Shown: positions 33,764 through 43,077 of the stretch, piece after piece | Layout of the letters: each line of letters opens with the position of its first letter | Position numbering within the stretch: the stretch's first letter is position 1 | Assembly (NCBI RefSeq): GCF_000010525.1 | Contig: NC_009937.1 | Location: forward strand, 4,221,501-4,285,500 | Reading direction: 5' to 3' | Source of the DNA: Azorhizobium caulinodans ORS 571 | GTDB taxonomy: Bacteria > Pseudomonadota > Alphaproteobacteria > Rhizobiales > Xanthobacteraceae | DNA length: 64,000 nucleotides | Notes under the pieces: generated by a model | What the model was told of the DNA's origin: nothing | Seen by the model: only the letters and a program-made list of their open reading frames with translations | The model's database searches: none | Position numbers and translations under genes: made by a program

Positions 33764-35049
33764 GCGGCCACCAGACGCGCGCCGTCGTGCCCGGCGATGC
33801 GCAGATCGATCACGGCGCCGGGCTGCGCCGCCCGGTGCAGGCGCACCGGCGTGAAATAGGGGGTGCGACCGATGCCGCCGCGCTCCACGAGCACGGGATG
33901 GCGGCGGCCGATCTCGGCGGCCAGATGCCGCCGCAGCGCCTCCTCGCCCTTCTCCCGCAGGCGGCGGGCGCGGGCATCCACCACGTCGCCCGGCACCGGC
34001 GGCATGCGCGCGGCGGGCGTGCCGGCGCGGGCGGAGAAGGGAAAGACGTGGAGGAAGCTCAGGCCGCACGCGTCCACGATGGAGAGCGAGTTGCGGAACA
34101 TGGCTTCCGTCTCGGTGGGAAAGCCGGCAATGAGGTCCGCGCCCAGCACGAGATCCGGCCGCAGGCGGCGCATCTCTTCCACGAGCGCGATCACCTGCGC
34201 CCGCGAATGGCGGCGCTTCATGCGCTTCAGGATCATGTCGTCGCCCGATTGCAGCGAGAGATGCAGATGCGGCATCAGCCGCTCCTCTTCCGCCAGCGCG
34301 CGCAGGAGGTCGGCATCCGCCTCCACGCTGTCGATGGAGGAGAGGCGCAGGCGCTCCAGCTCCGGCACCTGCCGCAGAATGGCGCGCACCAGCCGCCCGA
34401 GAGTCGGCGCGCCGGGCAGGTCCGCACCATAGGAGGTGAGGTCGACGCCCGTGAGCACCACTTCCTTCTGCCCGCCTTCGGCCAGCGCGCGGATGTGGGC
34501 CACCACGTCGCCCATGGGCACCGAGCGGGAGGCGCCCCGACCATAGGGGATGATGCAGAAGGTGCAGCGGTGGTCGCAGCCGTTCTGCACCTGCACGAAG
34601 GCGCGGGTGCGCCCGTCCATGCCGTCCACCATGTGGAGGGCGGTCTCGCGCACGGCGAAGATGTCGTCCACCTTCACCTTTTCCTCGGCGCTGACGCCGA
34701 AATCGAAGGCGGCGCGGGCCTCGGCCCAGGTCTCAACTGCGCCCTTGGCGCCGTTCCCCACCACGCGGTCCACTTCCGGCATGGTGGCGAAGGTCTGGGG
34801 CTCGGTCTGGGCGGCGCAGCCGGTGACAACGACCTTCAGCGCCGGATCGGCCCGCTTGAGGCGGCGGATGCTCTGGCGGGCCTGGCGCACCGCTTCCGCC
34901 GTGACGGCGCAGGAATTGACGATCACGGTGCGGGTGAGGCCGGCGGCGGTGGCGGCGCGCTGGATCTCGGCGCCGTCGAGCGTGTTCAGCCGGCAGCCGA
35001 AGGTGACGACCTCGACGCCTTCCGTCTCCCGCGCGCCCGCCTGCCCCAT
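33760..35049 (-). CDS. mtaB: tRNA t6A37 methylthiotransferase MtaB
   Basis: Radical SAM enzyme that makes ms2t6A at tRNA position 37. The 429-residue protein has the N-terminal MTTase domain with cluster Cys19 (TFGCRLN), Cys47 and Cys78, and the radical SAM triad Cys158, Cys162, Cys165 (NGCDHRCTFC). The C-terminal TRAM-like end is short and degenerate. The ATG at 35049 was chosen because MGQAGARETEGVEVVTFGCRLN starts the conserved domain; the longer open frame is antisense to dapF. It is two bases from the dapF stop and overlaps ftsY. Confidence 0.95.
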   Translation of the reverse strand: MGQAGARETEGVEVVTFGCRLNTLDGAEIQRAATAAGLTRTVIVNSCAVTAEAVRQARQSIRRLKRADPALKVVVTGCAAQTEPQTFATMPEVDRVVGNGAKGAVETWAEARAAFDFGVSAEEKVKVDDIFAVRETALHMVDGMDGRTRAFVQVQNGCDHRCTFCIIPYGRGASRSVPMGDVVAHIRALAEGGQKEVVLTGVDLTSYGADLPGAPTLGRLVRAILRQVPELERLRLSSIDSVEADADLLRALAEEERLMPHLHLSLQSGDDMILKRMKRRHSRAQVIALVEEMRRLRPDLVLGADLIAGFPTETEAMFRNSLSIVDACGLSFLHVFPFSARAGTPAARMPPVPGDVVDARARRLREKGEEALRRHLAAEIGRRHPVLVERGGIGRTPYFTPVRLHRAAQPGAVIDLRIAGHDGARLVAA

Positions 35050-35051
35050 GC

Positions 35052-35903
35052 TCAGGCGGCCTCGGTGATCATGTCGGAGGTGAGCGTGCCGGTGAATTCC
35101 AGCGCCACCGGGCCGGTCATCAGCACGTGGCCGTCGCTGGCGCGCCAGTCGATCACGAGGTCGCCGCCGGGCAGCGTTACGCGCACCTTGCGACCGGTCC
35201 GGCCGGTGCGGGCAGTGGAGACGCCGGTGGCACAAGCGGCAGTGCCGCAGGCGCGGGTGCGGCCTGCGCCGCGCTCCCACACATGCAGCAGGATATGATC
35301 GGGGCTCAGCACCTGAGCAAAGGAGATGTTGGCGCGCTCGGGGAACAGCGGGTGATGCTCCAGCGTCGCGCCGAGCGCCTCGACGTCCACGGCGTTGGCG
35401 TCGGGCACGAAGAAGACGGCATGGGGATTGCCCATGCTGACCATGCTGGCGGGGCCAAGGCTCGCGAAACCCTCGATCTGCACGGCGCTGGTGTCCGCCA
35501 CGGGGCGGGCCAACGGAATGGCATCCCAGCCGAGGCGCGGAGCACCCATGTCCACGGTCACCTGGCCGTCCGGCTGCATCACGCAGTCCAGCAGTCCGGC
35601 GGCGCTCTCGAACAGCACGTGCCGCTCACCGATCCGGCCCGCCTCATAGGCCGCGATGCAGCGGGTGCCGTTGCCGCAGGCCCCCGATTCCGAGCCATCG
35701 GAATTGAGAATGCGCACGAAAGCGGCGGTGTCGGCGCGGCGCGGGGGATAGAGCACCATCGCCTGGTCGAACGGCAGCACGCCGGGACGGGCGAGCGCGC
35801 GCGCCGCGGCGGCGGGCACATCCTCCGGCTCGTGGCGCAGGTCGAGCACGAGAATCTCGTTGCCGAGACCGTTCATCTTCACAAAAGGGCGATGGGCAAG
35901 CAT
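35052..35903 (-). CDS. dapF: Diaminopimelate epimerase
   Basis: Interconverts LL- and meso-diaminopimelate for lysine and peptidoglycan synthesis; cytosolic, cofactor-free. The 283-residue protein has both catalytic Cys: Cys76 in GACGNGTRC and Cys219 in RACGTAACAT. The N-terminus FVKMNGLGNEILVLD is conserved (NGLGN in place of the common HGLGN) and supports the ATG at 35903. First gene of dapF-mtaB-ftsY, an order common in Hyphomicrobiales. Confidence 0.97.
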   Translation of the reverse strand: MLAHRPFVKMNGLGNEILVLDLRHEPEDVPAAAARALARPGVLPFDQAMVLYPPRRADTAAFVRILNSDGSESGACGNGTRCIAAYEAGRIGERHVLFESAAGLLDCVMQPDGQVTVDMGAPRLGWDAIPLARPVADTSAVQIEGFASLGPASMVSMGNPHAVFFVPDANAVDVEALGATLEHHPLFPERANISFAQVLSPDHILLHVWERGAGRTRACGTAACATGVSTARTGRTGRKVRVTLPGGDLVIDWRASDGHVLMTGPVALEFTGTLTSDMITEAA

Positions 35904-36078
35904 CGGAGCGGCGTCCAGACACCAGAAAACTGTCGACCTTATATGGCGGGAGGCGGCGCAAGCGCCACCCCTACCGTCGCAATGCTGACCCATGGGGAGT
36001 GGCAAACTCCCTCTTGGGTGCGGCGCCGAACATGCTAGAGCAGTGATGCGGCGGTTCGGTGAGTTGAGGGAGAGCGCG

Positions 36079-36939
36079 ATGCGCGCAGACGAGGCTGCGG
36101 GTCTGTTCGGTGGACGCGGAATGAAGGCAGGGGCTTTTAGATGCGGCACCGTCGCCGCCTGCCTTCTGGCGCTGACCGGTCTCGCCTCCGCCCAGACCGC
36201 GCCCGCCGGAACGACGCCGGCGCAGGCACAGGCGCCATCCACAGCCGCTGCCGGTCCCGCACCGCAGGTTACGCCCGCCCCCAGCACGCCCCAGACGGCG
36301 CCCGCCTCGCCCCCGCCGGCCGCCGCGCCCGCGGAAGCGCAGTTGCCCCCGCCGCCCAAGCCCCCGGCGGATCCGAATGCGGTGACGCCCATGCCCGGCA
36401 TGCCTACGCATTCCAACAGCCCGGCCGCCCAGCCGCTGCCGAGCGCGACGCCCGCACCCGACGGACAGGGCCAGACCGTGTTCTCGGGCGAAGGCGCTGT
36501 CCTCTCTCCCGTCGCCGTGGCGGTGAAGAGCGGGCAGTCGAGCTGGGACGAGGGATATGATTCCATCGTCGCCGCCCTCAATGCCGTCCAGGCCGAGATG
36601 GACAAGCTTGGGCTCAAGGCCGCCGGAGACGTGATGGTGGTCTATACGCAGAGCGATGACGCGGGCTTCGAGTTCGAGGCCCAGATCCCCTATTCAGGCA
36701 CCCCCTCCGGCACGCCGGGCAAGGGTATCAAGCTCGCCCAGTCGTTCAACGGCAAGGCGCTGAAGTTCCCGCACCGGGGCTCCTTCGCCGACATGGACGA
36801 CACCTATGAGCAGATCGCCAACTTCCTGGATTCGCGGAACCTGACCGCGCTCGATCTCTATATCGAGCAGTATCACACCGATCCGCGCGTCACGGCGCCG
36901 GATCAGCTCGTGGTGGACATTCTCGTTCCGGTGCGGTGA
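36079..36939 (+). CDS. Exported GyrI-like / effector-binding domain protein
   Basis: A 286-residue protein with a hydrophobic export segment (CGTVAACLLALTGLASA, about residues 26-40), a long low-complexity Pro/Ala/Thr-rich linker (about 42-145), and a C-terminal domain that resembles AraC-effector/GyrI folds (GYDSIVAALNAVQAEMDKLGLKAAGDVMVVYTQSDD...FEFEAQIPY). An envelope location is inferred. The ATG at 36079 has AGGGAG six bases upstream; the ATG at 36121 would give a more standard signal peptide, so the start is not certain. Function unknown. Divergent from dapF and ahead of thpR. Confidence 0.8.
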   Translation: MRADEAAGLFGGRGMKAGAFRCGTVAACLLALTGLASAQTAPAGTTPAQAQAPSTAAAGPAPQVTPAPSTPQTAPASPPPAAAPAEAQLPPPPKPPADPNAVTPMPGMPTHSNSPAAQPLPSATPAPDGQGQTVFSGEGAVLSPVAVAVKSGQSSWDEGYDSIVAALNAVQAEMDKLGLKAAGDVMVVYTQSDDAGFEFEAQIPYSGTPSGTPGKGIKLAQSFNGKALKFPHRGSFADMDDTYEQIANFLDSRNLTALDLYIEQYHTDPRVTAPDQLVVDILVPVR

Positions 36940-37006
36940 GGCCGCGCTTCCCTCGGGGGCGCGAATCTCATTCACTGTCGGCCATGTAATATCCGCGGAG
37001 GGTCCG

Positions 37007-37537
37007 ATGCCTCGGCTATTCACCGCGATTGAGGTTCCCGGCGAGGTGGGCGCCACGCTCACCATGCTGCGCGGCGGCATATCGGGTGCCCGCTGGATCG
37101 ATCCCGAGAATTATCACGTCACCCTGCGCTTCGTCGGCGACGTGGACGACGCCATGGCCCGCGACATCGCCCTCATGCTGGGGCAGGTGCGGCGGCGGGC
37201 TTTCGATCTGGTGCTCGACGGCCTTGACCAGTTCGGCGGCCACAAGCCGCGCACCGTTTTCGCGAGCGTAAAGACCAGCACGGCCCTGATGGAACTCCAG
37301 GCCGAGCATGAGCGCATCATGCAGCGCCTCGGCCTTGCGGCGGAACGCACGTATCGCCCGCACGTGACGCTCGCCCGCCTGCGCGACGCCTCCACCCGGC
37401 AGGTGGCAGACTATCTCGCCACCCGCGGGCTCTATCGCAGCGTTCCCTTTCACGTGCCGCGGTTCGTGCTCTACTCCTCCCGTGACAGCGTGGGGGGCGG
37501 CCCCTACATCGTGGAAGCGGAATATCCGCTGCACTGA
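37007..37537 (+). CDS. thpR: RNA 2',3'-cyclic phosphodiesterase
   Basis: A 176-residue 2H phosphoesterase of the ThpR/LigT type. It carries two HxTx catalytic motifs, HVTL at residues 37-40 (ENYHVTLRFVG) and HVTL at about 119-122 (YRPHVTLARL). These enzymes open 2',3'-cyclic phosphates on RNA ends. The start MPRLFTAIEVP is conserved. A stable hairpin follows the stop. No partner gene. Confidence 0.94.
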   Translation: MPRLFTAIEVPGEVGATLTMLRGGISGARWIDPENYHVTLRFVGDVDDAMARDIALMLGQVRRRAFDLVLDGLDQFGGHKPRTVFASVKTSTALMELQAEHERIMQRLGLAAERTYRPHVTLARLRDASTRQVADYLATRGLYRSVPFHVPRFVLYSSRDSVGGGPYIVEAEYPLH

Positions 37538-37560
37538 CCGCTCACGCGCTTCGTGAGCGG
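37538..37560 (+). terminator. Hairpin after thpR, possible terminator
   Basis: A perfect 9-bp stem CCGCTCACG / CGTGAGCGG with a 5-base loop right after the thpR stop. No T-run follows, so it may work only as an mRNA end-protecting or Rho-assisted stop. Confidence 0.5.
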
Positions 37561-37648
37561 AGCGGACGCAGCGTCATCCTTTCCCAGGTCGGCAAACGCC
37601 TGTAGAGCGGATCATAAGCGTGGCATAAAGCCGCCCCGGAGAGGTTCC

Positions 37649-38881
37649 GTGACCGTTCTCGCCGAGACAGACCGCCTGTCCCGTCACCCGGCCTTCATGG
37701 CCTTCTGGGTCGCCCGCGTGCTGAGCGCGCTGGCCTTCCAGATCGCCGGCGTGGTGGTGGGCTGGATGGTCTATGAGAAGACCGCGGACGCCTATTATCT
37801 CGGCTATGTGGGCCTCTGCCAGTTCCTGCCCATGGTGCTCCTGACCTTCGTGGTGGGCACGCTCGCGGACCGGATCGACCGGCGGCGGATCGTCATCGTC
37901 TGCCAGAGCGTCGCGGGCCTCGCCCTCGCTTTGCTCGCCATCGGCGCCGCCACGGACACGCTGAGCGTCGGCGGCATCTTCGTCGCCGTTGCCGTTCTGG
38001 GGGGCGCGCGGGCCTTCGAGCACCCAACCCAGACTGCGCTGCTGCCCGGCCTCGTTCCCGAGCACCTGCTGCACCGGGCCATCGCCATGGCGACCTCCGC
38101 CATGCAGACCGCGACCATCATCGGCCCGGCCCTCGGCGGTGTGCTCTATGTGCTGGGCGCACGGGCACCGCTCGCCATCGCCGCCCTCTCCTATCTGTTC
38201 GCCGCCGCCGCCATGACCACGGTGCGGCTGGAGCGGCCCGCTCCCCGCCGTGATCCGGTGACGCTCTCCTCCGTCTTCTCCGGCGTCGGCTTCGTCTGGT
38301 CGCGGCCGCTCATCCTGGGCGCGCTGTCTCTGGACCTGTTCGCCGTACTGCTGGGCGGCGCCACGGCCCTGCTGCCCATCTTCGCAGCCGACGTGCTGCA
38401 CACCGGCCCCTGGGGTCTCGGCCTGCTGCGCTCGGCACCTGCGGTCGGCGCCATCGGCATGGCGCTTCTGCTCGCGCATGTGCCGATGAAGAAGAACGTC
38501 GGCCTCAAGATGTTCGCGGCCGTGGCGACGTTCGGTCTCGCCACCGTGGTCTTCTCGGCCTCAACCAACCTGTATCTCTCGCTGGTCGCGCTCGCAGTGA
38601 TGGGCGCATCCGACAATGTGAGCGTGGTGGTGCGCCAGTCGCTGGTGCAGCTCAACACGCCGGACGAGATGCGCGGACGCGTGTCGGCGGTGAACTCGCT
38701 CTTCATCGGCACCTCCAACCAGTTGGGCGAGTTCGAGAGCGGCATGACCGCCGGCCTCATGGGCGCCGTGCCCGCCGGCATCCTGGGCGGCGTCGGCACC
38801 ATTCTGGTGGCATTGAGCTGGATGTGGCTGTTTCCCGCGCTCCGGAAAGCCGATACGCTGACCGGAAAGAACAGGGCCTAG
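37649..38881 (+). CDS. MFS transporter
   Basis: A 410-residue Major Facilitator protein of the Enterobactin-exporter-like MFS_3 type with about 11-12 hydrophobic segments. The loop 2-3 signature is present as GTLADRIDRRRIVI, and the middle has TALLPGLVPEHLLHRAIAM plus the late motif NTPDEMRGRVSAVNSLFIGTSNQLGEFESG that marks this subgroup. Starts at GTG 37649 after GGAGAGG. Substrate is unknown; related proteins export siderophores, drugs or small acids. No regulator is adjacent. Confidence 0.92.
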   Translation: MTVLAETDRLSRHPAFMAFWVARVLSALAFQIAGVVVGWMVYEKTADAYYLGYVGLCQFLPMVLLTFVVGTLADRIDRRRIVIVCQSVAGLALALLAIGAATDTLSVGGIFVAVAVLGGARAFEHPTQTALLPGLVPEHLLHRAIAMATSAMQTATIIGPALGGVLYVLGARAPLAIAALSYLFAAAAMTTVRLERPAPRRDPVTLSSVFSGVGFVWSRPLILGALSLDLFAVLLGGATALLPIFAADVLHTGPWGLGLLRSAPAVGAIGMALLLAHVPMKKNVGLKMFAAVATFGLATVVFSASTNLYLSLVALAVMGASDNVSVVVRQSLVQLNTPDEMRGRVSAVNSLFIGTSNQLGEFESGMTAGLMGAVPAGILGGVGTILVALSWMWLFPALRKADTLTGKNRA

Positions 38882-39069
38882 ATCTTCCACCGATCCTCCT
38901 GCCGCGGCGGCCAGATATCGCAAGCAATTCAGCCGACTTAATTTCAGCCAACCTGACAAAATACAGGACCAGACAAGCAATCACGTGCGCGTGAGACCCT
39001 GATCGACTCTAGGTTGAGGCAAGCTTAAACACCCCCCAGTGGAACCAATTCCTTCCGCTGGAGCGCATC

Positions 39070-41169
39070 ATGCGTTTGACCATCAAGACCACGCTGATCA
39101 GCCTGTTCTGCCTCATCAGCCTGATCGTCGCGATCCTCTGTGCGGTAGCCTTGCGCACCGCCTACAAGGCCTACGTCTCTGCCGGTCAGGCGACGACACT
39201 CGCGCATATCGACCGCAATCTCTACGACGGGCTGGCGAATTTCCGCTTCGAGCGCGGCGAGGCGGGCATCGCCCTCGCACTCGCCAGCGACAAGAACCAG
39301 CGCAATGTCGCCAACATCGCGAGCCGCCGCGAGAAGGTGACCCCCGCGCTTGAGGCCGCGCTCGTCGCCTTCAGGACCTACCCTTTCATGGATGCCAAGA
39401 TGGCGGCGCTGATCAAGGATCTGCAAGGCCAGTTCGAAACCGTGAAGGGCCTGCGCCGCCAGGTGGATGACCAGCTCGCGCTGGCGCCGGAGCGCCGGGA
39501 TGGCTCGGTGGGCCAGCGGTTCGCCGCCGACGGCGGCAAGCTGCTGGATACGCTGGAGCGCCTGTCCACGGAAGTGGAGGCCGACATCCGCTCGCTCGAT
39601 CCCACGCTGTCGCAGCTCATCCTCGCCCGCGCCATGGGCTGGGCCACGCGCACCTATACCGGCATCTCCACGCTGCTCATCAATGCCGCCGTCGCGCAGG
39701 ACCGCCCCCTCACCGCCGAGGAGACGAAGTCGCTCTTCGCCAATGACGCCAAGGCGGATGTGGCCTGGGGCGCGGTGGTCGAGATCGCCATGGCCGACAA
39801 TGCACCGCCCGCTCTGCGCAAGGCTGCCCAGACCGCGCAGGACTTCTATTTCGCGGGCACGTTCAAGACGCTGCGCGACGGCATCGTCAACCGCATCACC
39901 CGTGGCGAGAAGAGCGGCGTCTCCCTGCCGGACTGGCGCCAGCCCATCGAGATCGGTCTCGCCAACTTCGCCGATGTGGCGGGCGTCGCCGTGAACAGCC
40001 TCGCCGATATCGCCGACGCCAATGAGGACACAGCCCGCACGACGGCCCTCATCTATGCCGTCGTGCTGCTCGTTTCCCTTGCCCTCGCCGGCGCGGGCCT
40101 CGCGGTGGTCGTCGGCCGCGTGGTGCGGCCCATCTCGCACCTCACCGCCGTGATGGAGGACGTCGCCGGCGGGCATCTGGAGGTCGAGGTACCGGGCACG
40201 GCCCGCCACGACGAGATCGGCGCCATGGCCAAGACGCTCCTCATCTTCAAGGAGAGCCTGCTGCGCAACCGGCAGATGGAGCGCGAGGCGGAGGAAAACC
40301 GTCGCGCCACGGAGGCCCAGCGCCGCGCCGCCATGCTGGACCTCGCCGCCCGCTTCGAGACCGCCGTGGGCGGCATCATCGGTCAGGTGGCCAGTTCGTC
40401 CGGCGTCCTGCTCCAGACCGCCCAGTCCATGAGCCGGGCGGCGGAGCAGACCTCCACGCGCTCGACGGCCGTGGCCGCGGCGGCGGAGGAGGCCTCCACC
40501 AACGTGATCATGGTCGCTTCTTCGGCGGAGGAGCTGGGTGCCTCGGTGGAGGAGATTTCCCGCCAGGTGATGCAGTCCTCGCAGATGTCCTCGAGCGCCG
40601 TGGCCGAGGCGGACCGGACCGGCGCGGTGATGCGCGAGCTCGCCCAGGCCGCGGCCCGCATCGGCGCGGTGGTGGAGCTCATCAACACCATCGCCTCCCA
40701 GACCAACCTTCTGGCGCTGAACGCGACCATCGAGGCCGCCCGCGCCGGAGACGCCGGCAAGGGCTTCGCCGTGGTGGCCTCCGAAGTGAAGGAACTGGCC
40801 AACCAGACCGGCAAGGCGACGGAAGAGATTGCCGCGCAGGTGAATGCCATCCAGTCCACCACGCAAGAGGCGGTGAAGGTCATCGAGAGCGTGGGCCAGC
40901 AGATCCGCAGCATGAGCGACGTGGCCACCGGCATTTCGGCCGCCGTGGAGGAACAGGGCATCGCCACGCGGGAGATCGTCCGCAATGTGGATCAGGCGGC
41001 CACCGGCACCAATTCCGTGACCGGCCACATCACCGACGTCGCCCGCACGGCGCAGGAGACCGGGGCCGCGGCCCACGAGGTGCTCAGCGCCTCCTCGGCC
41101 CTCAGCGATCAGGCCAAGCAGTTGGAGGTGGAAATGCGCCGCTTCCTTGAGACGGTCCGCGCCGCCTGA
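39070..41169 (+). CDS. Methyl-accepting chemotaxis protein (membrane)
   Basis: A 699-residue transmembrane chemoreceptor. TM1 is at about residues 8-30 (LISLFCLISLIVAILCAVAL), a large helical periplasmic sensor spans to about 325, TM2 is at about 327-350 (IYAVVLLVSLALAGAGLAVVV), HAMP follows (VVRPISHLTAVMEDVAGG), and the signalling tip is at about 540-575 ([20 protein letters not shown]). It signals to CheA/CheW. No methylation-enzyme docking pentapeptide is seen at the C-terminus. A strong two-way terminator follows. It lies directly downstream of the lapA end, where other Rhizobiales carry trpF-trpB. Confidence 0.95.
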   Translation: MRLTIKTTLISLFCLISLIVAILCAVALRTAYKAYVSAGQATTLAHIDRNLYDGLANFRFERGEAGIALALASDKNQRNVANIASRREKVTPALEAALVAFRTYPFMDAKMAALIKDLQGQFETVKGLRRQVDDQLALAPERRDGSVGQRFAADGGKLLDTLERLSTEVEADIRSLDPTLSQLILARAMGWATRTYTGISTLLINAAVAQDRPLTAEETKSLFANDAKADVAWGAVVEIAMADNAPPALRKAAQTAQDFYFAGTFKTLRDGIVNRITRGEKSGVSLPDWRQPIEIGLANFADVAGVAVNSLADIADANEDTARTTALIYAVVLLVSLALAGAGLAVVVGRVVRPISHLTAVMEDVAGGHLEVEVPGTARHDEIGAMAKTLLIFKESLLRNRQMEREAEENRRATEAQRRAAMLDLAARFETAVGGIIGQVASSSGVLLQTAQSMSRAAEQTSTRSTAVAAAAEEASTNVIMVASSAEELGASVEEISRQVMQSSQMSSSAVAEADRTGAVMRELAQAAARIGAVVELINTIASQTNLLALNATIEAARAGDAGKGFAVVASEVKELANQTGKATEEIAAQVNAIQSTTQEAVKVIESVGQQIRSMSDVATGISAAVEEQGIATREIVRNVDQAATGTNSVTGHITDVARTAQETGAAAHEVLSASSALSDQAKQLEVEMRRFLETVRAA

Positions 41170-41181
41170 GGTCTCCAAACG

Positions 41182-41216
41182 CAGACGGCCGGGCGTGGGC
41201 CCGGCCGTCTGTCTTT
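41182..41216. terminator. Two-way intrinsic terminator
   Basis: A perfect 13-bp stem (CAGACGGCCGGGC with its complement, loop GTGG) followed by TCTTT on the plus strand. It separates the convergent chemoreceptor and lapA genes and may serve both. Confidence 0.85.
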
Positions 41217-41246
41217 AGATCCTGAAGCGGCCCGGCGTCGGGAACG

Positions 41247-41588
41247 TCAGCGGCGGACCACCGCCGGAAGGGCGGTAGCGGTGGCCATCTGCGCCTCGTG
41301 GCGCACTTCCGCCGCCGCAAGATCACGGCGGGCGCGCCGCGCGGCCCGGCGATAGCGCCCCTGCCGCGCCCATGTGACGAGGCCGCCAATGACGAGCCCG
41401 AGGATGAGCGCGCCGAAGATGACCGCAAACAGCGGCACCGTCACCGAGATGACCGGCGTATCGGGCGAGAAGGGATCGAGCGAGAGCGTCACCGGGCGCC
41501 GATTGGCCACCGCCAGAGCGACGATGGCCACCGAGACCGGAAGGCCGATGATGACGGCGAGAAGGCGTCCCACGGGTGCGCTGCTCAC
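41247..41588 (-). CDS. LapA-domain (DUF1049) membrane protein
   Basis: A 113-residue protein with two membrane segments ([22 protein letters not shown] and [23 protein letters not shown]) joined by the family motif [17 protein letters not shown], followed by a basic cytosolic helix. LapA-domain proteins take part in lipopolysaccharide assembly control in E. coli (with LapB); the role here is not shown. The start is a GTG that overlaps the ihfB stop (GTGA), so it is coupled to ihfB. Confidence 0.9.
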   Translation of the reverse strand: MSSAPVGRLLAVIIGLPVSVAIVALAVANRRPVTLSLDPFSPDTPVISVTVPLFAVIFGALILGLVIGGLVTWARQGRYRRAARRARRDLAAAEVRHEAQMATATALPAVVRR

Positions 41589-41869
41589 GCCGCGCCGTTG
41601 AGACGCTCGCGCATCTCCTTGCCGGTCTTGAAATAGGGCACGACCTTGGAGGACACGTCCACCTGCTTGCCGGTGCGCGGGTTGCGGCCGGTGCGGGCCT
41701 CACGCTGCTTCACCGAGAACGCGCCGAAGCCGCGCAGTTCCACGCGGTCGCCCTGGGCCAGGGCATCCACGATCTGGTCGAGGATGGCGTTGACGATGTT
41801 CTCGACGTCGCGCTGGTAGAGGTGCGGATTGGCTTCGGCAATCTTCTGCACGAGTTCAGACTTGATCAT
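41585..41869 (-). CDS. ihfB: Integration host factor beta subunit
   Basis: A 94-residue DNA-bending protein of the HU/IHF family, which pairs with IhfA. It has the IhfB-type start [23 protein letters not shown], the beta-arm with the intercalating Pro in GRNPRTGK, and [17 protein letters not shown] at the end. Length is normal. It lies between sppA and lapA in the order found in related genomes. Confidence 0.95.
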   Translation of the reverse strand: MIKSELVQKIAEANPHLYQRDVENIVNAILDQIVDALAQGDRVELRGFGAFSVKQREARTGRNPRTGKQVDVSSKVVPYFKTGKEMRERLNGAA

Positions 41870-41977
41870 GTCCCGACTGCTTCCCCTCGCGACCGGCTGA
41901 AGACGGATGGACCCGGAGAAACGCCCAGACCGGGCAGGATCCAGGATTAGCCGCCGCCCACGGCCGCACCCTACCCT

Positions 41978-42949
41978 TTAATTCTGCGCGGGAGCCTGCC
42001 AGAGGGCCAAAAGTCCGTCAAGCTGAGCCTTTTCAAAGGCTGCCTGCGTGGCTTGCGACAGAATGCCGGCCACGGTGTCGAAGCCGAGCGCGCTGGCGAG
42101 CGCACCCGCCGCGCCCCGCAGCCAGCCGAACTCGCTGCCCATGCTCTCGGACTTCCAGGTACGCACCCGCAGGTTCTCGGGAACGCCCTTCTCGCGCGCC
42201 AGCCAGGCCCGCGCCGTGCGTTCGTCGCCCAGTTCGTCCACGAGCTGGAGCGCAAGGCCCTGATGGCCGGTGAAGACGCGTCCGTCGGAGACTTCGGCGA
42301 GCCGCGCGTCGGAGAGCTTGCGCCGCTCGGAGACGAGGCCCTTGAACCACCCGTAGCTGTCCACCACGAGGGAATTGATGGCCGCCCGGGCCTCGGGGCT
42401 CGTGGGCTGGTAGCCGTTGGGCGCCGCCTTGAGCGGAGACGATTTGATGTCTTCCACCGTCACGCCGATCTTGCCGAGCAGATCGGTGACGTTCGGAAAC
42501 TGGAAGATCACGCCGATGGAGCCCACCATGGCGTTGCGGCGGGAGACGATGTGGTCGGAGCCGATGGCGGCGATATAGCCGCCGGAGGCCGCCATGCCTT
42601 CCACCACGGCCACCACGGGCTTCTTGGCGGCCAGCTGGCGCAGCGCGTCGTAGAGCTGTTCCGCTCCCGTCACCGTGCCGCCGGGGCTGTCGATGGACAC
42701 GATGACCGCCCGCGCGTTGGAGCGGCCGATCTCCTCCAGCATCTTCACCCGGTCGCGGTCGTTGCGAATGATGCCGCCGATGACCACCCGCGCCACATGG
42801 GGCGAGGAGGCGAGGACCGTCCGGCCGACGGCCACATAGGAGCCGACCGCCACAGCCGCGACAACGGCGAGAACGCCAACCACCCGCCAGAAGGTGAGTT
42901 TGCGGCGCAAGCGACGGCGATCCACGATCTGATCCACATCGAGCGACAT
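41978..42949 (-). CDS. sppA: Signal peptide peptidase SppA (short type)
   Basis: A 323-residue inner-membrane serine protease that degrades cleaved signal peptides. One membrane segment is at about residues 20-44. The Ser/Lys catalytic pair is visible: Ser122 (GMAASGGYIAA) and Lys174 (SSPLKAAPNGY). It is the short single-domain type that forms octamers. The ATG at 42949 was chosen because the upstream in-frame sequence is low-complexity. Followed by ihfB after 108 bases. Confidence 0.95.
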   Translation of the reverse strand: MSLDVDQIVDRRRLRRKLTFWRVVGVLAVVAAVAVGSYVAVGRTVLASSPHVARVVIGGIIRNDRDRVKMLEEIGRSNARAVIVSIDSPGGTVTGAEQLYDALRQLAAKKPVVAVVEGMAASGGYIAAIGSDHIVSRRNAMVGSIGVIFQFPNVTDLLGKIGVTVEDIKSSPLKAAPNGYQPTSPEARAAINSLVVDSYGWFKGLVSERRKLSDARLAEVSDGRVFTGHQGLALQLVDELGDERTARAWLAREKGVPENLRVRTWKSESMGSEFGWLRGAAGALASALGFDTVAGILSQATQAAFEKAQLDGLLALWQAPAQN

Positions 42950-43077
42950 TGACCTGCCTCCTGCCCCCGCCGAGCGCCGCACTTAAGCTGCGGCATCCCG
43001 CCTTGGCAAGCGGCACCCGCCGGATGCGACGCCGCGGGGGCGCCGCTCCGTTTGCCGCCTGCGGCGGTGCCTGCCGA